Shown: piece after piece, positions 35,205 to 43,916 of the stretch
How positions within the stretch are numbered: the stretch's first letter is position 1
Layout: each line of letters starts with the position of its first letter
Assembly (NCBI GenBank): GCA_963776935.1
Contig: CAVZOP010000002.1
Location: 930,001 to 994,000 of the forward strand
Length of the DNA: 64,000 nt
Source of the DNA: JALOLG01 sp963776935
Lineage (GTDB): Bacteria > Actinomycetota > Acidimicrobiia > Acidimicrobiales > Ilumatobacteraceae
Direction of reading: 5' to 3'
The notes under the pieces: model-generated
What the model saw: the letters and a program-made list of their open reading frames with translations, nothing else
Told to the model about the DNA's origin: nothing
Databases searched by the model: none
Position numbers and translations under genes: made by a program

Positions 35205-36529
35205 GTCGACGCCGGCCCGCCGGTCGTCTGGTCGGTCGGTTCCTGGATCCCGCCGATCGGCGGCTGATCGCACTCGCGGTTCCCGCCCTCGGCGCACTGG
35301 CGGTCGAACCGCTCTACGTGCTCGTCGACACGGCGATCGTCGGCCGCCTCGGCACTCCCCAACTGGCGGGACTCGCACTGGCCGCCACCGTCTTGTCGTT
35401 CGTCGTCCTCGGCTCGAACTTCCTCGCCTACGGCACCACCGAGCGGGTCGCCCGGCGGGTGGGCGCCGGCGATCGCTCGGGCGCCGCCGATGTCGGCGTG
35501 CAGGCGTTGTGGCTGTCGGTCCTCTTCGGCGTGCCGGCGGCGGCCGTGCTCGTGGTCGGCGCCGAACCGATCTGCCGGCTGCTCGGCGGGTCGGGCGACG
35601 CGCTGCGGCATGCCACCGACTACCTCCAGATCAGTGCGGTTGGAGTCCCGTTCGTGCTCGTGACGCTCGCCGCCCAGGGCGTGCTGCGCGGGGTGTCGGC
35701 CTACTACCTGCCGCTCATCATCCTGTTCGTGTCGAACCTCGTGAACACGGTGCTCGAGATCGTCTTCGTGTACGGGCTCGACCTCGGCATCCCCGGGTCG
35801 GCATGGTCGACGGTCATCGCCCAGGTGATGGCCGCCGTCGCGTTCGGTGTCGTCATCCGCGCCCATCTCGTCCCCGCCGTGACACGCCGGCCGGCGTGGG
35901 CGGGGATGGCGCCGCTGGCGAACGCCGGGCGCCATCTCGTGATCCGGGTGGGCGCGATGTTGGCGGTGTTCGGCGGGTCGACGGCGATCGCCGCCCGCAT
36001 CGACGAGCCGACCTTGGCGGCTCATCAGGTCGTGATCGGCCTCTTCTCGTTCATCTCGCTGTCGCTCGACGCCCTCGCCGTGCCCGCCCAGACGCTCGTT
36101 GCCGAGGACCTCGGACGCCGCGACATCGCCACCGCGCGCTACCTCGCGTCGCGAGCGGTACGGCTGTCGCTCGCCGCGGCGACCGTGCTCGCCGTCCTCG
36201 TTGCCGTGTCGGCGCCGTGGCTCCCCCACGTGTTCACCGGCGACGAAGCGGTCGCCTCGCGGGCGACGTCGGCATTGTGGTTCCTCGCCGTCATGATGTT
36301 CCCGGCCGCGGTGGCGTTCGCCCACGACGGGGTGCTCATCGGGGCCGGCGACTACCGCTTCCTCGGCCGGGCGGCGGTGGGCTACCTCATCGCCGTCGCC
36401 CCGCTCGGTGCACTCGTGCTCGCCTACCCCGAACTCGGCATCGCCGGCATCTGGGGCGCCCTGACCGTGTGGATGACCCTCCGCGCCGCCACCAACCACC
36501 TCCGCACCGGCCACATCCTCCACACCTAG
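35201..36529 (+). CDS. MATE-family efflux transporter (DinF-like)
   Basis: A 442-residue polytopic protein with twelve membrane helices in two six-helix halves. The opening LIALAVPALGALAVEPLYVL, then VDTAIVGRLGTPQLAGLALA, is the DinF-type MATE signature, repeated in the second half (HLVIRVGAMLAVFGGSTAI). It would export organic cations or other compounds using a sodium or proton gradient. TTG at 35201 overlaps the trpS stop by four bases, so it is translationally coupled to a synthetase gene with no obvious functional link. A strong terminator follows. Confidence 0.9.
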   Translation: MSRRRPAGRLVGRFLDPADRRLIALAVPALGALAVEPLYVLVDTAIVGRLGTPQLAGLALAATVLSFVVLGSNFLAYGTTERVARRVGAGDRSGAADVGVQALWLSVLFGVPAAAVLVVGAEPICRLLGGSGDALRHATDYLQISAVGVPFVLVTLAAQGVLRGVSAYYLPLIILFVSNLVNTVLEIVFVYGLDLGIPGSAWSTVIAQVMAAVAFGVVIRAHLVPAVTRRPAWAGMAPLANAGRHLVIRVGAMLAVFGGSTAIAARIDEPTLAAHQVVIGLFSFISLSLDALAVPAQTLVAEDLGRRDIATARYLASRAVRLSLAAATVLAVLVAVSAPWLPHVFTGDEAVASRATSALWFLAVMMFPAAVAFAHDGVLIGAGDYRFLGRAAVGYLIAVAPLGALVLAYPELGIAGIWGALTVWMTLRAATNHLRTGHILHT

Positions 36530-36590
36530 CCGTTCTGTCTGCTCCAGACTGCCCGTGTGCTCATCTGAGGCAGACAGAACGGGGGGTTTT
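36530..36590. terminator. intrinsic terminator, usable in both directions
   Basis: A perfect 13-bp stem (arms at 36530-36542 and 36570-36582, CCGTTCTGTCTGC with its complement) with a 27-base loop is followed by GGGGTTTT on the plus strand. It lies between the convergent MATE and HD-domain genes and is the best terminator in the window. Confidence 0.85.
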
Positions 36591-37052
36591 CAGGTGGAGC
36601 TGTCGGCGGCTTTGAGGTCGGGCCAGGCGGGGCCGCGTTCGGCGACGAGGTCGACGGTGACCGGGTCGGAGCCGTTGGCGGCGAGCAGTTCGGCACCGAT
36701 GCGTTCGTGGTCGAGGTAGCGCCGCAGCCGTTCGGTGCGGCCTCCGATCAGGCGGGCGGTGACCCGGCCGGGGATGCTGAGGCCGACCTCGACCTTGCCG
36801 ATGTCGTGCAACAGCGCGCCGGCGACCTCCGGCCCGCGTCGCGCCCGGTCGTCGCTCGACGAAGTTGCGCCCGACCTGCACGCAGTGGCGCCGATCGTGG
36901 TTCGGGAGCCGGCGCCAGAACCCGACCTCGGCGGGCGTCAACCACGACTCGGCCCATTCCTCGTCGGATGCCGGTGGCGCGGCGCGCGACAACGAGGTGA
37001 AGAACCGTCGCGTGAGGTGGACGGCCATGCCGGGAACCTCGGACAGCTTCAC
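36590..37052 (-). CDS. HD-domain phosphohydrolase-like protein (frameshifted)
   Basis: A protein of about 153 residues once joined. The start is KLSEVPGMAVHLTRRFFTSL, with ESWLTPAEVGFWRRLPNHDR and HCVQVGRNFV. After a frame change near 36851-36867 comes SSDDRARRGPEVAGALLHD and HDIGKVEVGLSIPGRVTARL, containing the HD dyad of HD-type phosphohydrolases. One surplus base explains the break. The substrate is unknown; small HD proteins of this type often act on nucleotides. GTG at 37052 overlaps the xerD stop (GTGA), so it is the last gene of the pyrG-NUDIX-xerD unit. Confidence 0.72.
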
Positions 37053-37972
37053 CGGTTGACCGCCCGTGGATGGGCGTTGCGGTAGACGTCCCACAACCGT
37101 TCCTGGCTGACGCGGGTGTACACCTGGGTGGTCGAGATCGACGCGTGACCGAGCATCTCCTGGACGACGCGCAGATCGGCGCCATGGTCGAGCAGATGTG
37201 TCGCGCACGAGTGGCGGAGCACGTGCGGCGACAGGTCGGTGCCGATCCCCGCCACCTGCCCGTACTTCTTCACGACCATCCATGCTGCCTGACGGCTGAG
37301 CCGTCCGCCGCGCAGGTTCAAGAACACCGCCTCGGCGTCGTCGCGCCGCCGCCACTGGCGCGGGACGAGCGCTCCCCGGCCGTCGGGCTCGAACCACGCC
37401 TCGAGGGCTGTGGCCGCGGCCCCGCCGTACGGAACGATCCGCTCCTTCGACCCCTTGCCGTACAGCCGCACGAGGCGCTCGTCGAAGTCGATGTCACCCA
37501 TCGAGAGGCCGACCGCCTCGGAGATCCTGGCGCCGGTCGCGTACAGCAACTCGAGGAGGGCGAGATCGCGCCGGTGCTGCGGGTCGTTGCCGACGACGCC
37601 GGCCAGCAGGCTCGTGACCTGCTCCTCGGTGAGCGGCTTGGGGATGCCGGACGGCACGCGGACGCCTTCGAGATCGACCGTCGGGTCGTCGCGCCGGTGC
37701 TGTTCGACGGCGAGATGTCGGTGCGCCATGCGGATCGCGGCCAGCTGCCGGGCGATGCTCGACGTCGCCGCCCCGCTGGCCTGGCGCTCGCCGACGAAGT
37801 CGATGAGATCGCCGGACTGCACCGTGAGCGGATCGAGACCCCGTCCCGCCAGCCAGACGCAGTACGTGCCGAGGTCGCGCCGGTAGGCCGACAGCGTGTT
37901 GCGGGCCCGGCCGCGCTCGCTCGACATCCACGACAAGAAGTCCTCGATCTCGAGAGGCAGCTCGACGTCCAA
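37049..37972 (-). CDS. xerD: site-specific tyrosine recombinase XerD
   Basis: A 307-residue recombinase that resolves chromosome dimers. The N-terminal SAM-like core-binding domain (FLSWMSSERGRARNTLSAYR) is followed by the catalytic domain: arginine in LLYATGARISEAVGL, lysine in YGKGSKERIVP, HVLRHSCATHLLDHG, the histidine in MLGHASISTTQVYT, and the nucleophile tyrosine at the end of that block. Its place next to NUDIX, pyrG and near scpAB is the conserved actinobacterial arrangement, so it is the housekeeping XerD rather than a mobile-element integrase. Confidence 0.93.
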   Translation of the reverse strand: MDVELPLEIEDFLSWMSSERGRARNTLSAYRRDLGTYCVWLAGRGLDPLTVQSGDLIDFVGERQASGAATSSIARQLAAIRMAHRHLAVEQHRRDDPTVDLEGVRVPSGIPKPLTEEQVTSLLAGVVGNDPQHRRDLALLELLYATGARISEAVGLSMGDIDFDERLVRLYGKGSKERIVPYGGAAATALEAWFEPDGRGALVPRQWRRRDDAEAVFLNLRGGRLSRQAAWMVVKKYGQVAGIGTDLSPHVLRHSCATHLLDHGADLRVVQEMLGHASISTTQVYTRVSQERLWDVYRNAHPRAVNR

Positions 37973-37990
37973 CGGCGATCCACCCCGGGA

Positions 37991-38584
37991 TCAGGGTCCC
38001 GACACAGGGTGGCCGAGCGCGCCCCGATCGTCGCGTTCGAGCAGTCGCTGCGTCGCCAGCAAGCCGACGACGGTCTTGGCGTCGGCGATCTCGCCACTGT
38101 CGATCATCGCCAGCGCGTCGCCGAGCGGGAGATGCAGCAGGGTCATGTGCTGTTCCTCGGGGCCGTGGAGGTCACGCGGGACCGGCGAGCACTCGGTGGC
38201 GAGGAAGATGATCGTGACCGAGTCGGTGAGTCCCGGTGACGGCAGGATGTCGACGAGGTGGTCGAGCCGGCCGGCCTCCATCCCGGCCTCTTCGATCAGC
38301 TCGCGGTGGGCGGTCAGCTCCGGCGGTTCGTCGTCGACGTCGCGGATACCGGCGGGGATCTCGATGATGTTTCGTTCGTACGGCGGCCGGTACTGCTCGA
38401 CGAGCAGCACCGAGGGGTTTCCCTCGGCGTCGAAGATCAGCGGTACGACGGCGACCGCACCGGGCGAGCGCACGATGTCGCGATTGAACCGCTCACCTCC
38501 AGGTGCCTCGAACTCGGCGACGACGACGCGCCAGACGTAGCCCTGGTGGATCTCGCGTTCGTCGATCCTCCGGAAGCCGCTCAC
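37991..38584 (-). CDS. NUDIX hydrolase, ADP-ribose pyrophosphatase-like
   Basis: A 197-residue NUDIX enzyme. Characteristic blocks are LLVEQYRPPYERNIIEIPAG, then the NUDIX box AGIRDVDDEPPELTAHRELI with EEAG following. The spacing of the box (one extra residue after the first glycine) is the same as I remember for the mycobacterial protein at this position next to pyrG. Likely substrates are ADP-ribose or other nucleoside diphosphate sugars. GTG at 38584 coincides with the end of the dispersed ~103-bp element. Confidence 0.87.
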   Translation of the reverse strand: MSGFRRIDEREIHQGYVWRVVVAEFEAPGGERFNRDIVRSPGAVAVVPLIFDAEGNPSVLLVEQYRPPYERNIIEIPAGIRDVDDEPPELTAHRELIEEAGMEAGRLDHLVDILPSPGLTDSVTIIFLATECSPVPRDLHGPEEQHMTLLHLPLGDALAMIDSGEIADAKTVVGLLATQRLLERDDRGALGHPVSGP

Positions 38585-38683
38585 TGGTCCACGATGTCAC
38601 TGATGCGAGCGACGAGGCGCCAGCCGAGGAGCGGCCAGCAAGGCGGGCTGCAGGTTGTGGCCGGGGAACGCAATGATGGTCAC
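38581..38683 (-). repeat. ~102-bp dispersed operon-junction element, copy 1 (103 bp)
   Basis: The spacer between pyrG and the NUDIX gene is nearly the same sequence as the aroC-aroK spacer at 58245-58345, in the same orientation relative to the genes. The outer 56 bases on the NUDIX side match at 54 positions, with a 35-base identical core. It begins with GTGA containing the pyrG stop and ends with GTGA containing the NUDIX start. Read on the minus strand the start gives MTIIAFPGHN and the end gives LLGWRLVARISDIVDQ then stop, but in different frames. Confidence 0.85.
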
Positions 38684-40344
38684 GCCGACGCGGGCGCCGG
38701 TGCCGGTATCGCCACGTGTTCCGCCTGCCCGAGCGGGTCGTGGCGGGCCGCCCGACGGGCGAGGGCGGCGCCGATCAACTCGCGGAACAGCGGGTGGGGA
38801 CGGTCGGGCCGGCTCTTGAACTCCGGGTGCGCCTGGGTGGCCACCCAGTACGGATGGTCGGCCAGTTCGATGAACTCGACGAGCCGCTTGTCGGGCGACG
38901 TGCCGCTGCACACGAACCCGGCCGCCTCGAAGCGGGCCTTGTAGTTCGAGTTGAACTCGTAGCGGTGACGGTGACGCTCGCTGACGACCGGTTCGCCGTA
39001 GGCCGCGGCGACCTTGGTGCCCTGGGCCAACACCGCGTAGTAGGCGCCCAGCCGCATCGTGCCGCCCTTGTCGGTGATGTCGCGCTGGTCGAGCATCAAG
39101 TCGATGACCGGGTGCTTCGACGTCGGGTCGAACTCGGTGGAGTTGGCCCCGACGAGCCCCAGCTCGTGACGGGCGAACTCGACGGTCATGGCGTGCAACC
39201 CGAGGCACAGCCCGAGGCACGGCACCCGCTCCTCACGCGTGTACCGGGCGGCCGCGATCTTGCCTTCGAACCCCCGCGCCCCGAATCCACCGGGGATCAC
39301 GACCCCGTCGAGCTCGGCCAGCCGGCCGGCGGCGAGCAGGCCTTCGACGTCCTCGGCCTGGATCCAGTCGATCTCGACCGCCGCACCGTGGTGGAAGCCG
39401 GCGTGCTTCAGGCTCTCGACCACCGACAGATAGGCGTCGGGGAGCTGGACGTACTTGCCGATCAGGCCGATCCGCACCGGATTGGTGGCGGCGTCGACCT
39501 TGGCGACGACCTGCTCCCACGAAGTGAGGTCGACGTCGAGCCCTTCCAATCGCAACACGTCGCAGACGACCTCGTCGAGCCCCTCGTCGTGCAGGATGAG
39601 CGGCAGCTCGTAGATGTTGCGGGCGTCGGCGGCGTTGACGACGGCGCGCTCGTCGACGTCGCACAAGTTGGAGATCTTGCGCTTCAGGTCGTCGCTCAGG
39701 GGTTCCTCGCTGCGGCACACGATGACGTCGGGCTGGATCCCCCGGCTGCGCAACTCGGTGACGGAGTGCTGGGTCGGCTTGGTCTTCTGCTCGCCGGACG
39801 GTCCGATGAACGGCACCAGCGTGACGTGGAGGAAGCACACGTTGTCGCGACCCGCGTCCTTGCGGAACTGGCGCAACGCCTCGAGGAACGGAAGGATCTC
39901 GATGTCGCCGACCGTGCCACCGACCTCGGTGATCACGACGTCGATGTCGTCGGTCGCGACGCGGCGGATCCGACGCTTGATCTCGTCGGTGATGTGCGGG
40001 ATGACCTGCACGGTCTTGCCGAGGTAGTCGCCCCGCCGCTCGGCGGCGAGCACTGCTTGGTAGATCGATCCCGTTGTGGCGTTGGAGTTGCGCGACAGGT
40101 TCTCGTCGATGAAGCGCTCGTAGTGCCCGAGGTCGAGGTCGGTCTCGCCGCCGTCGTCGGTCACGAACACCTCGCCGTGCTCGTACGGGTTCATCGTGCC
40201 GGGGTCGACGTTGATGTAGGGGTCGAGCTTCTGGAGCGTCACCCGGAGCCCACGCAACTTCAGCAACCGACCAAGGGAGCTCGCGGTCAGGCCCTTGCCG
40301 AGCGAGCTGGCCACCCCTCCGGTCACGAAGATGTGCTTCGGCAT
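38680..40344 (-). CDS. pyrG: CTP synthase
   Basis: A 554-residue two-domain enzyme: UTP plus glutamine plus ATP gives CTP. The N-terminal synthase domain starts KHIFVTGGVASSLGKGLTAS and contains KLDPYINVDPGTMNPYEHGE. The C-terminal class I glutaminase has the nucleophile in PCLGLCLGLHAM and the H/E pair near HRHRYEFNSNY and THPEF-like AQAHPEF. ATG at 40344 has a GGAGG ribosome binding site 9 bases before it, and a TATGGT box lies about 60 bases upstream. Recognisable neighbours are recN upstream and NUDIX downstream, the conserved order. Confidence 0.96.
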   Translation of the reverse strand: MPKHIFVTGGVASSLGKGLTASSLGRLLKLRGLRVTLQKLDPYINVDPGTMNPYEHGEVFVTDDGGETDLDLGHYERFIDENLSRNSNATTGSIYQAVLAAERRGDYLGKTVQVIPHITDEIKRRIRRVATDDIDVVITEVGGTVGDIEILPFLEALRQFRKDAGRDNVCFLHVTLVPFIGPSGEQKTKPTQHSVTELRSRGIQPDVIVCRSEEPLSDDLKRKISNLCDVDERAVVNAADARNIYELPLILHDEGLDEVVCDVLRLEGLDVDLTSWEQVVAKVDAATNPVRIGLIGKYVQLPDAYLSVVESLKHAGFHHGAAVEIDWIQAEDVEGLLAAGRLAELDGVVIPGGFGARGFEGKIAAARYTREERVPCLGLCLGLHAMTVEFARHELGLVGANSTEFDPTSKHPVIDLMLDQRDITDKGGTMRLGAYYAVLAQGTKVAAAYGEPVVSERHRHRYEFNSNYKARFEAAGFVCSGTSPDKRLVEFIELADHPYWVATQAHPEFKSRPDRPHPLFRELIGAALARRAARHDPLGQAEHVAIPAPAPASA

Positions 40345-40444
40345 GGGGTGGGGACCTCCGTCAGACGACTCGTTCGAGCGGGTGCACGACGGGATCTCAC
40401 CATACCCCGACGACGCCCGGACCGCGCGGATCAACCGGCCCGGA

Positions 40445-42112
40445 TCAACTCGCCCGGCTCACTTTGGACCGGAGCAACTCCCTGGCGTGCTCGAGCGCGG
40501 CATCGTCGGTCGATCCCGACAGCATCCGCGCCAGCTCGTCGACCCGGCGCTCACCGTCGAGCGGCGCCACCGAGGCGAACGTCTGGCCATCGTGGACCTC
40601 CTTCGTCACGACGACCTGGGTGCGGGCCAACGCCGCCACCTGCGGCAGGTGCGTGACCACCAGGACCTGATGGTCGGCGCCGAGTGCGGCGAGGGCCTCC
40701 CCCACCGCGACCGTGGCCGTACCGCCGATCCCGGCGTCGACCTCGTCGAACACCAGCGTGCGATGTTCGGCTGTGCGCCGATCGGCGTCGTCACCCGCGC
40801 CTTCGGCGATCGCACCGGCGTCACCGCCCGCCGCGACCGTGAGCACGAGTCGCAACGCGAGCATCGCCCGCGCCAGCTCGCCTCCCGATGCCACGCGGCT
40901 GAGTGGCAGGAGCGGCGCACCGGGGTTGGCGGCGAGAAGGAACTGGACACGGTCACCGGGGTGGTCGTCAGGCGACTCACCGACTTCGACGGCGACTGCC
41001 GCGTGGCCCATCGCCAGTTCCTGCAGCCGCGCCTCGACGGCGCTGGCGAGATGCGGTGCGAACTCGCGCCGGCGCTCGCCGACCACTCGAGCGGCTTCGC
41101 GTTCGAGGGCCACTGCGACGCCGCGCTCGCGGTCGAGCTCGGCCGCGCGTTGATCGAACTGCTGGAGCTCGGCGAGACGCTCTTGGGCCGAGGCGTGGAA
41201 CGCCATGACCTCGGCGAGGTCGTCGCCGTACTTGCGGCACAGGTCGCGGAGACGCTGACGGCGGAGGCGGATCTGCTCGAGCCGCTCGGGGTCTTCGTCG
41301 ATCGCCTCGGCGAGCGTGCGCAACTCCGACGCGATGTCGTCGAGCTCGGACAGCGCGTCGCGCAGGCGGGTGCTGAGCGCCTCGTACGGCGCCCGATCGG
41401 ACAGCGACGCGAGCGCCTCGCCGACACCATCGCGCCCCCCGCCGTCGGACGTCAGCGCGGCGAACGCCCGGGCACCGGCCTCGCGATGGGCGACCGCGTC
41501 CGCCAGCACGGCCTCCTCGCGGTCGAGGTCGGTGTCCTCGTCGACGCTCACCAAGGCGGCCGAGTCGAGCTCGTCGACCTGGTACCGCAGCAGGTCGATC
41601 TCGCGTGCCCGTGACCGCTCGTCACCCCCGAGCGCCGCCAACTCGGCGTCGATCTCGGTCACCGCCGCTCGCGCCGCGCGCAACGGTGCCAGGTCGACCT
41701 GGGCATAGTGGTCGAGCGCGGCGCGTTGGGTCGCCGCACCGAGCAGGCTCTGATGGGCGTGCTGGCCGTGCAGGTCGACGATGCGTTCGGCGATCTCGCC
41801 GAGTGAGCCCGCCGTCGCCAGGCGTCCGTCGACGTACGCCCGCGACCGGCCGTCGGCGGGCACGACCCTGGTCAGCACGATCTCGTTTCCCGGCTCGTCG
41901 CCGACCACGAACCGGCCGTCGACACGGGCTTCGCCGGCACCGGCGCGAACCATCGTGGCGTCGGCCCGGCCACCCACGAGCAGCTCGATCGCCTCGACGA
42001 TCATCGTCTTGCCGGCCCCCGTTTCCCCGGTCACGGCGGTCAACCCGGGACCGAGGACCAGCTCGACGCGTTCGATCACGCCGAGGTTCTCGATGTGCAA
42101 CTCGGTGAGCAT
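40445..42112 (-). CDS. recN: DNA repair protein RecN
   Basis: A 555-residue SMC-like ATPase for double-strand-break repair. The Walker A block is VTGETGAGKTMIVEAIELLV at the N-terminus. Two long coiled-coil arms follow (RARE, LEQIRLRRQRLRDLCRKYG region). The ABC signature LSRVASGGELARAMLALRLV and Walker B TLVFDEVDAGIGG lie near the C-terminus. ATG at 42112 is the family start. A possible 12-codon leaderless upstream ORF sits just before it. The tlyA-nadK-recN-pyrG order is conserved in actinobacteria, here interrupted by the MocR and zinc-ribbon genes. Confidence 0.94.
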   Translation of the reverse strand: MLTELHIENLGVIERVELVLGPGLTAVTGETGAGKTMIVEAIELLVGGRADATMVRAGAGEARVDGRFVVGDEPGNEIVLTRVVPADGRSRAYVDGRLATAGSLGEIAERIVDLHGQHAHQSLLGAATQRAALDHYAQVDLAPLRAARAAVTEIDAELAALGGDERSRAREIDLLRYQVDELDSAALVSVDEDTDLDREEAVLADAVAHREAGARAFAALTSDGGGRDGVGEALASLSDRAPYEALSTRLRDALSELDDIASELRTLAEAIDEDPERLEQIRLRRQRLRDLCRKYGDDLAEVMAFHASAQERLAELQQFDQRAAELDRERGVAVALEREAARVVGERRREFAPHLASAVEARLQELAMGHAAVAVEVGESPDDHPGDRVQFLLAANPGAPLLPLSRVASGGELARAMLALRLVLTVAAGGDAGAIAEGAGDDADRRTAEHRTLVFDEVDAGIGGTATVAVGEALAALGADHQVLVVTHLPQVAALARTQVVVTKEVHDGQTFASVAPLDGERRVDELARMLSGSTDDAALEHARELLRSKVSRAS

Positions 42113-42123
42113 CGTCGTGTCGA

Positions 42124-42162
42124 TCAGTCGTCGCCGAGGCGGTTCCTGGCCGTCGAGTCCAT
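42124..42162 (-). CDS. possible 12-codon leaderless upstream ORF of recN
   Basis: ATG at 42162 lies 7 bases after a TATCAT box and opens a frame MDSTARNRLGDD ending TGA, 11 bases before the recN start. If translated, it would be a leader peptide on the recN transcript. Only position and the box support it, and such a short ORF can arise by chance. Confidence 0.25.
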   Translation of the reverse strand: MDSTARNRLGDD

Positions 42163-42169
42163 GGGGACG

Positions 42170-42175
42170 ATGATA
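42170..42175 (-). promoter_or_regulatory. candidate -10 box for recN
   Basis: TATCAT on the minus strand lies 58 bases before recN and 7 bases before the short upstream ORF. It is the most AT-rich hexamer in the spacer. I did not find a convincing LexA palindrome beside it. Confidence 0.4.
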
Positions 42176-42194
42176 AGAGCTGGGTGTTCGGTCC

Positions 42195-42383
42195 TCAGGC
42201 CGCGAACGCGACCTCGGCGTTCCGGCGCTCAACCGCGCGGCGTCCGGTGAGCAGTGTGCCGCGGGCGCCGCAGTGGCAGCGCCAGTGCAGCTCGATGCCC
42301 TCGGCGGTGTCGACGAGCGCCTCGATGGCACGTGGTCCGAGCAGGATCTGGGTCTGGTGGCTGGGGCAGTGGATGCTGAACAT
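42195..42383 (-). CDS. small zinc-ribbon-like protein (62 aa)
   Basis: A 62-residue protein opening MFSIHCPSHQTQILLGPRAI. It has a second metal-ligand cluster HWRCHCGARGTLLTGRR, so Cys/His pairs C6, H9 and C-H-C near residue 40 could hold one zinc. The ORF extends upstream in frame, but the ATG at 42383 is preferred because the preceding sequence is antisense to mocR. Similar short zinc-ribbon proteins are common in actinobacteria, with unknown function. It is divergent from mocR across a 55-base spacer that contains a dyad, so it may be under MocR control. Confidence 0.72.
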   Translation of the reverse strand: MFSIHCPSHQTQILLGPRAIEALVDTAEGIELHWRCHCGARGTLLTGRRAVERRNAEVAFAA

Positions 42384-42405
42384 GGCTCCACAGTACGGAG
42401 AGGGT

Positions 42406-42428
42406 GGACTGATAGTAAGGTCCAGTCT
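42406..42428. promoter_or_regulatory. dyad operator candidate for the MocR regulator
   Basis: GACTG (42407-42411) and CAGTC (42423-42427) form an inverted repeat with 11 bases between, in the short spacer between the divergent zinc-ribbon and mocR genes. A nested GGAC...GTCC pair overlaps it. MocR regulators usually bind such divergent promoters. Confidence 0.5.
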
Positions 42429-42438
42429 GAGGTGATGT

Positions 42439-43840
42439 ATGCGTACCACTTCCGCTGAGGTCCTCGTCGAGCTGGACCGCTCCCAACCCCGCGGGCTGCG
42501 CGCCCAGATCGAGGACGAGCTGCGGCGTGCGATCCGGTCCGGTCGCCTCCTTCCAGGCGCTTCACTCCCGTCGACCCGAGCGCTGGCCGCCGATCTCGGC
42601 GTCACGCGGGGCGTCATCGTCGCCGCCTACGACCAGTTGACCGCCGAGGGCTACCTCGTGTCCCGACACGGGTCCGGCACCGTCGTCAACGCGACCGCAC
42701 GAGGCGCGCCGCAACCTGCCTCGCACCAGCCGAGCCGCGCAACGGTGGCGATCGACTTCCGGCCGGGACTGCCTGACCTCGACCTGTTTCCTCGAACCGC
42801 GTGGCTGCGAGCGACGCGCGCCGCCCTCCAGACGCTGCCGCGCGACGACCTCGGCTACATCGACTCCCGCGGGCTGGTCGGCCTCCGACAGGCGGTCGTC
42901 GACTACCTGGCTCGGGTCCGCGGGGTGAGTGCCGACGCCGACCACGTGGTGATCTGCAATGGGTTCGGACACGGATTCAGCATCGTCGCCGCGGCCTTGC
43001 GCGAGCGCGGCCACGAAGTGGTCGCGGTCGAGGACCCGGGGTACGACGGGCCACGCGCCTTGCTCGCCTCGATCGGTGCTCGCCATCGCGCGATTCGCGT
43101 CGACGCCGATGGCCTCGTCGTCGACGAGCTCGGCGGGACGGGTGCCCGCGCCGTGGTCGTCACCCCCGCCCACCAGAACCCGACCGGCGCCGTGCTCTCG
43201 CCCGCCCGCCGCACCGCGCTCCTCGCGTGGGCGCGGCGCGTCGAGGGCTATGTCATCGAGGACGACTACGACGCCGAGTACCGCTACGACCACCACCCGA
43301 CCGGGGCGCTCCAGGGGCTCGACCCTGACCACGTGATCTACTGCGGGACCACGTCGAAGAGCCTGGCACCGGGCGTCCGGCTCGGGTGGCTGGTGCTCCC
43401 TGCGGATCTCATCGACCCGATCGTGGCCGCCCGCCGGGCGACCGACCTGGCGACGTCGTCGCTGCTCCAGGCCACGTACGCCGCGTTCCTGAACAACGGC
43501 GACCTCGACCGGCACCTGCGGCGGACTCGACGCGTCTACCGGCAGCGGCGGGACACGCTGATCTCGGCATTGGCACGTTGGTTTCCCGACGCCGTTCCCT
43601 GCGGCGCGTCGGCCGGCATGCACGTGCTCGTGACCCTGCCCGCCGACCTCGACGAGTCGATGCTTGCCGCGCGCGCGCCCTCGAACTGGGCGTCCAGGTG
43701 TATCCCCTCCACGAATACCGCGCCCGTCGCCGTTCGGATCAGCCACCTGGTCTCGTGCTCGGATACGGCCAGCTGTCGACGACCCAGTTGACGCACGGCG
43801 CACGACTGCTCGGCGATGCCGCTCGACACGCGCGCCCTGA
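42439..43840 (+). CDS. MocR-type transcriptional regulator (GntR HTH + aminotransferase fold), frameshifted near 3' end
   Basis: A PLP-binding regulator of about 460 residues. The GntR winged helix is at ~10-80 (SLPSTRALAADLGVTRGVIV). A class I aminotransferase-like domain follows, with VVVTPAHQNPTGAVLSPARR and the PLP lysine in IYCGTTSKSLAPGVRLGW. The initial frame stops at 43791 in arginine/serine-rich sequence. Near 43667-43678 a GC-repeat tract carries two surplus bases, since AARALELGVQVYPLHEY then LVLGYGQLSTTQL continue in the next frame. That frame has no stop before nadK, and a second two-base slip in the CG tract near 43829-43835 would give the TGA at 43838. It may control pyridoxal or amino-acid metabolism. 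Confidence 0.78.
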
Positions 43841-43916
43841 ACCTTGGCGAGGACGGCTCGAGCCTGCCCCAGTGGCGAACGGACGCGCGGGACGACCGCG
43901 CTCGTTCGCGGCGTGC

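Noticed and set aside
37049..37972. Tyrosine recombinase as sign of a genomic island
   Set aside because: The neighbours (pyrG, NUDIX, scpAB) are the conserved housekeeping context of XerD, and no att repeats or mobile genes are seen.
38581..38683. Insertion sequence remnant with terminal inverted repeats
   Set aside because: I compared the two ends of the element and found no inverted repeats and no transposase-like sequence, so it is listed as a dispersed repeat of unknown type.
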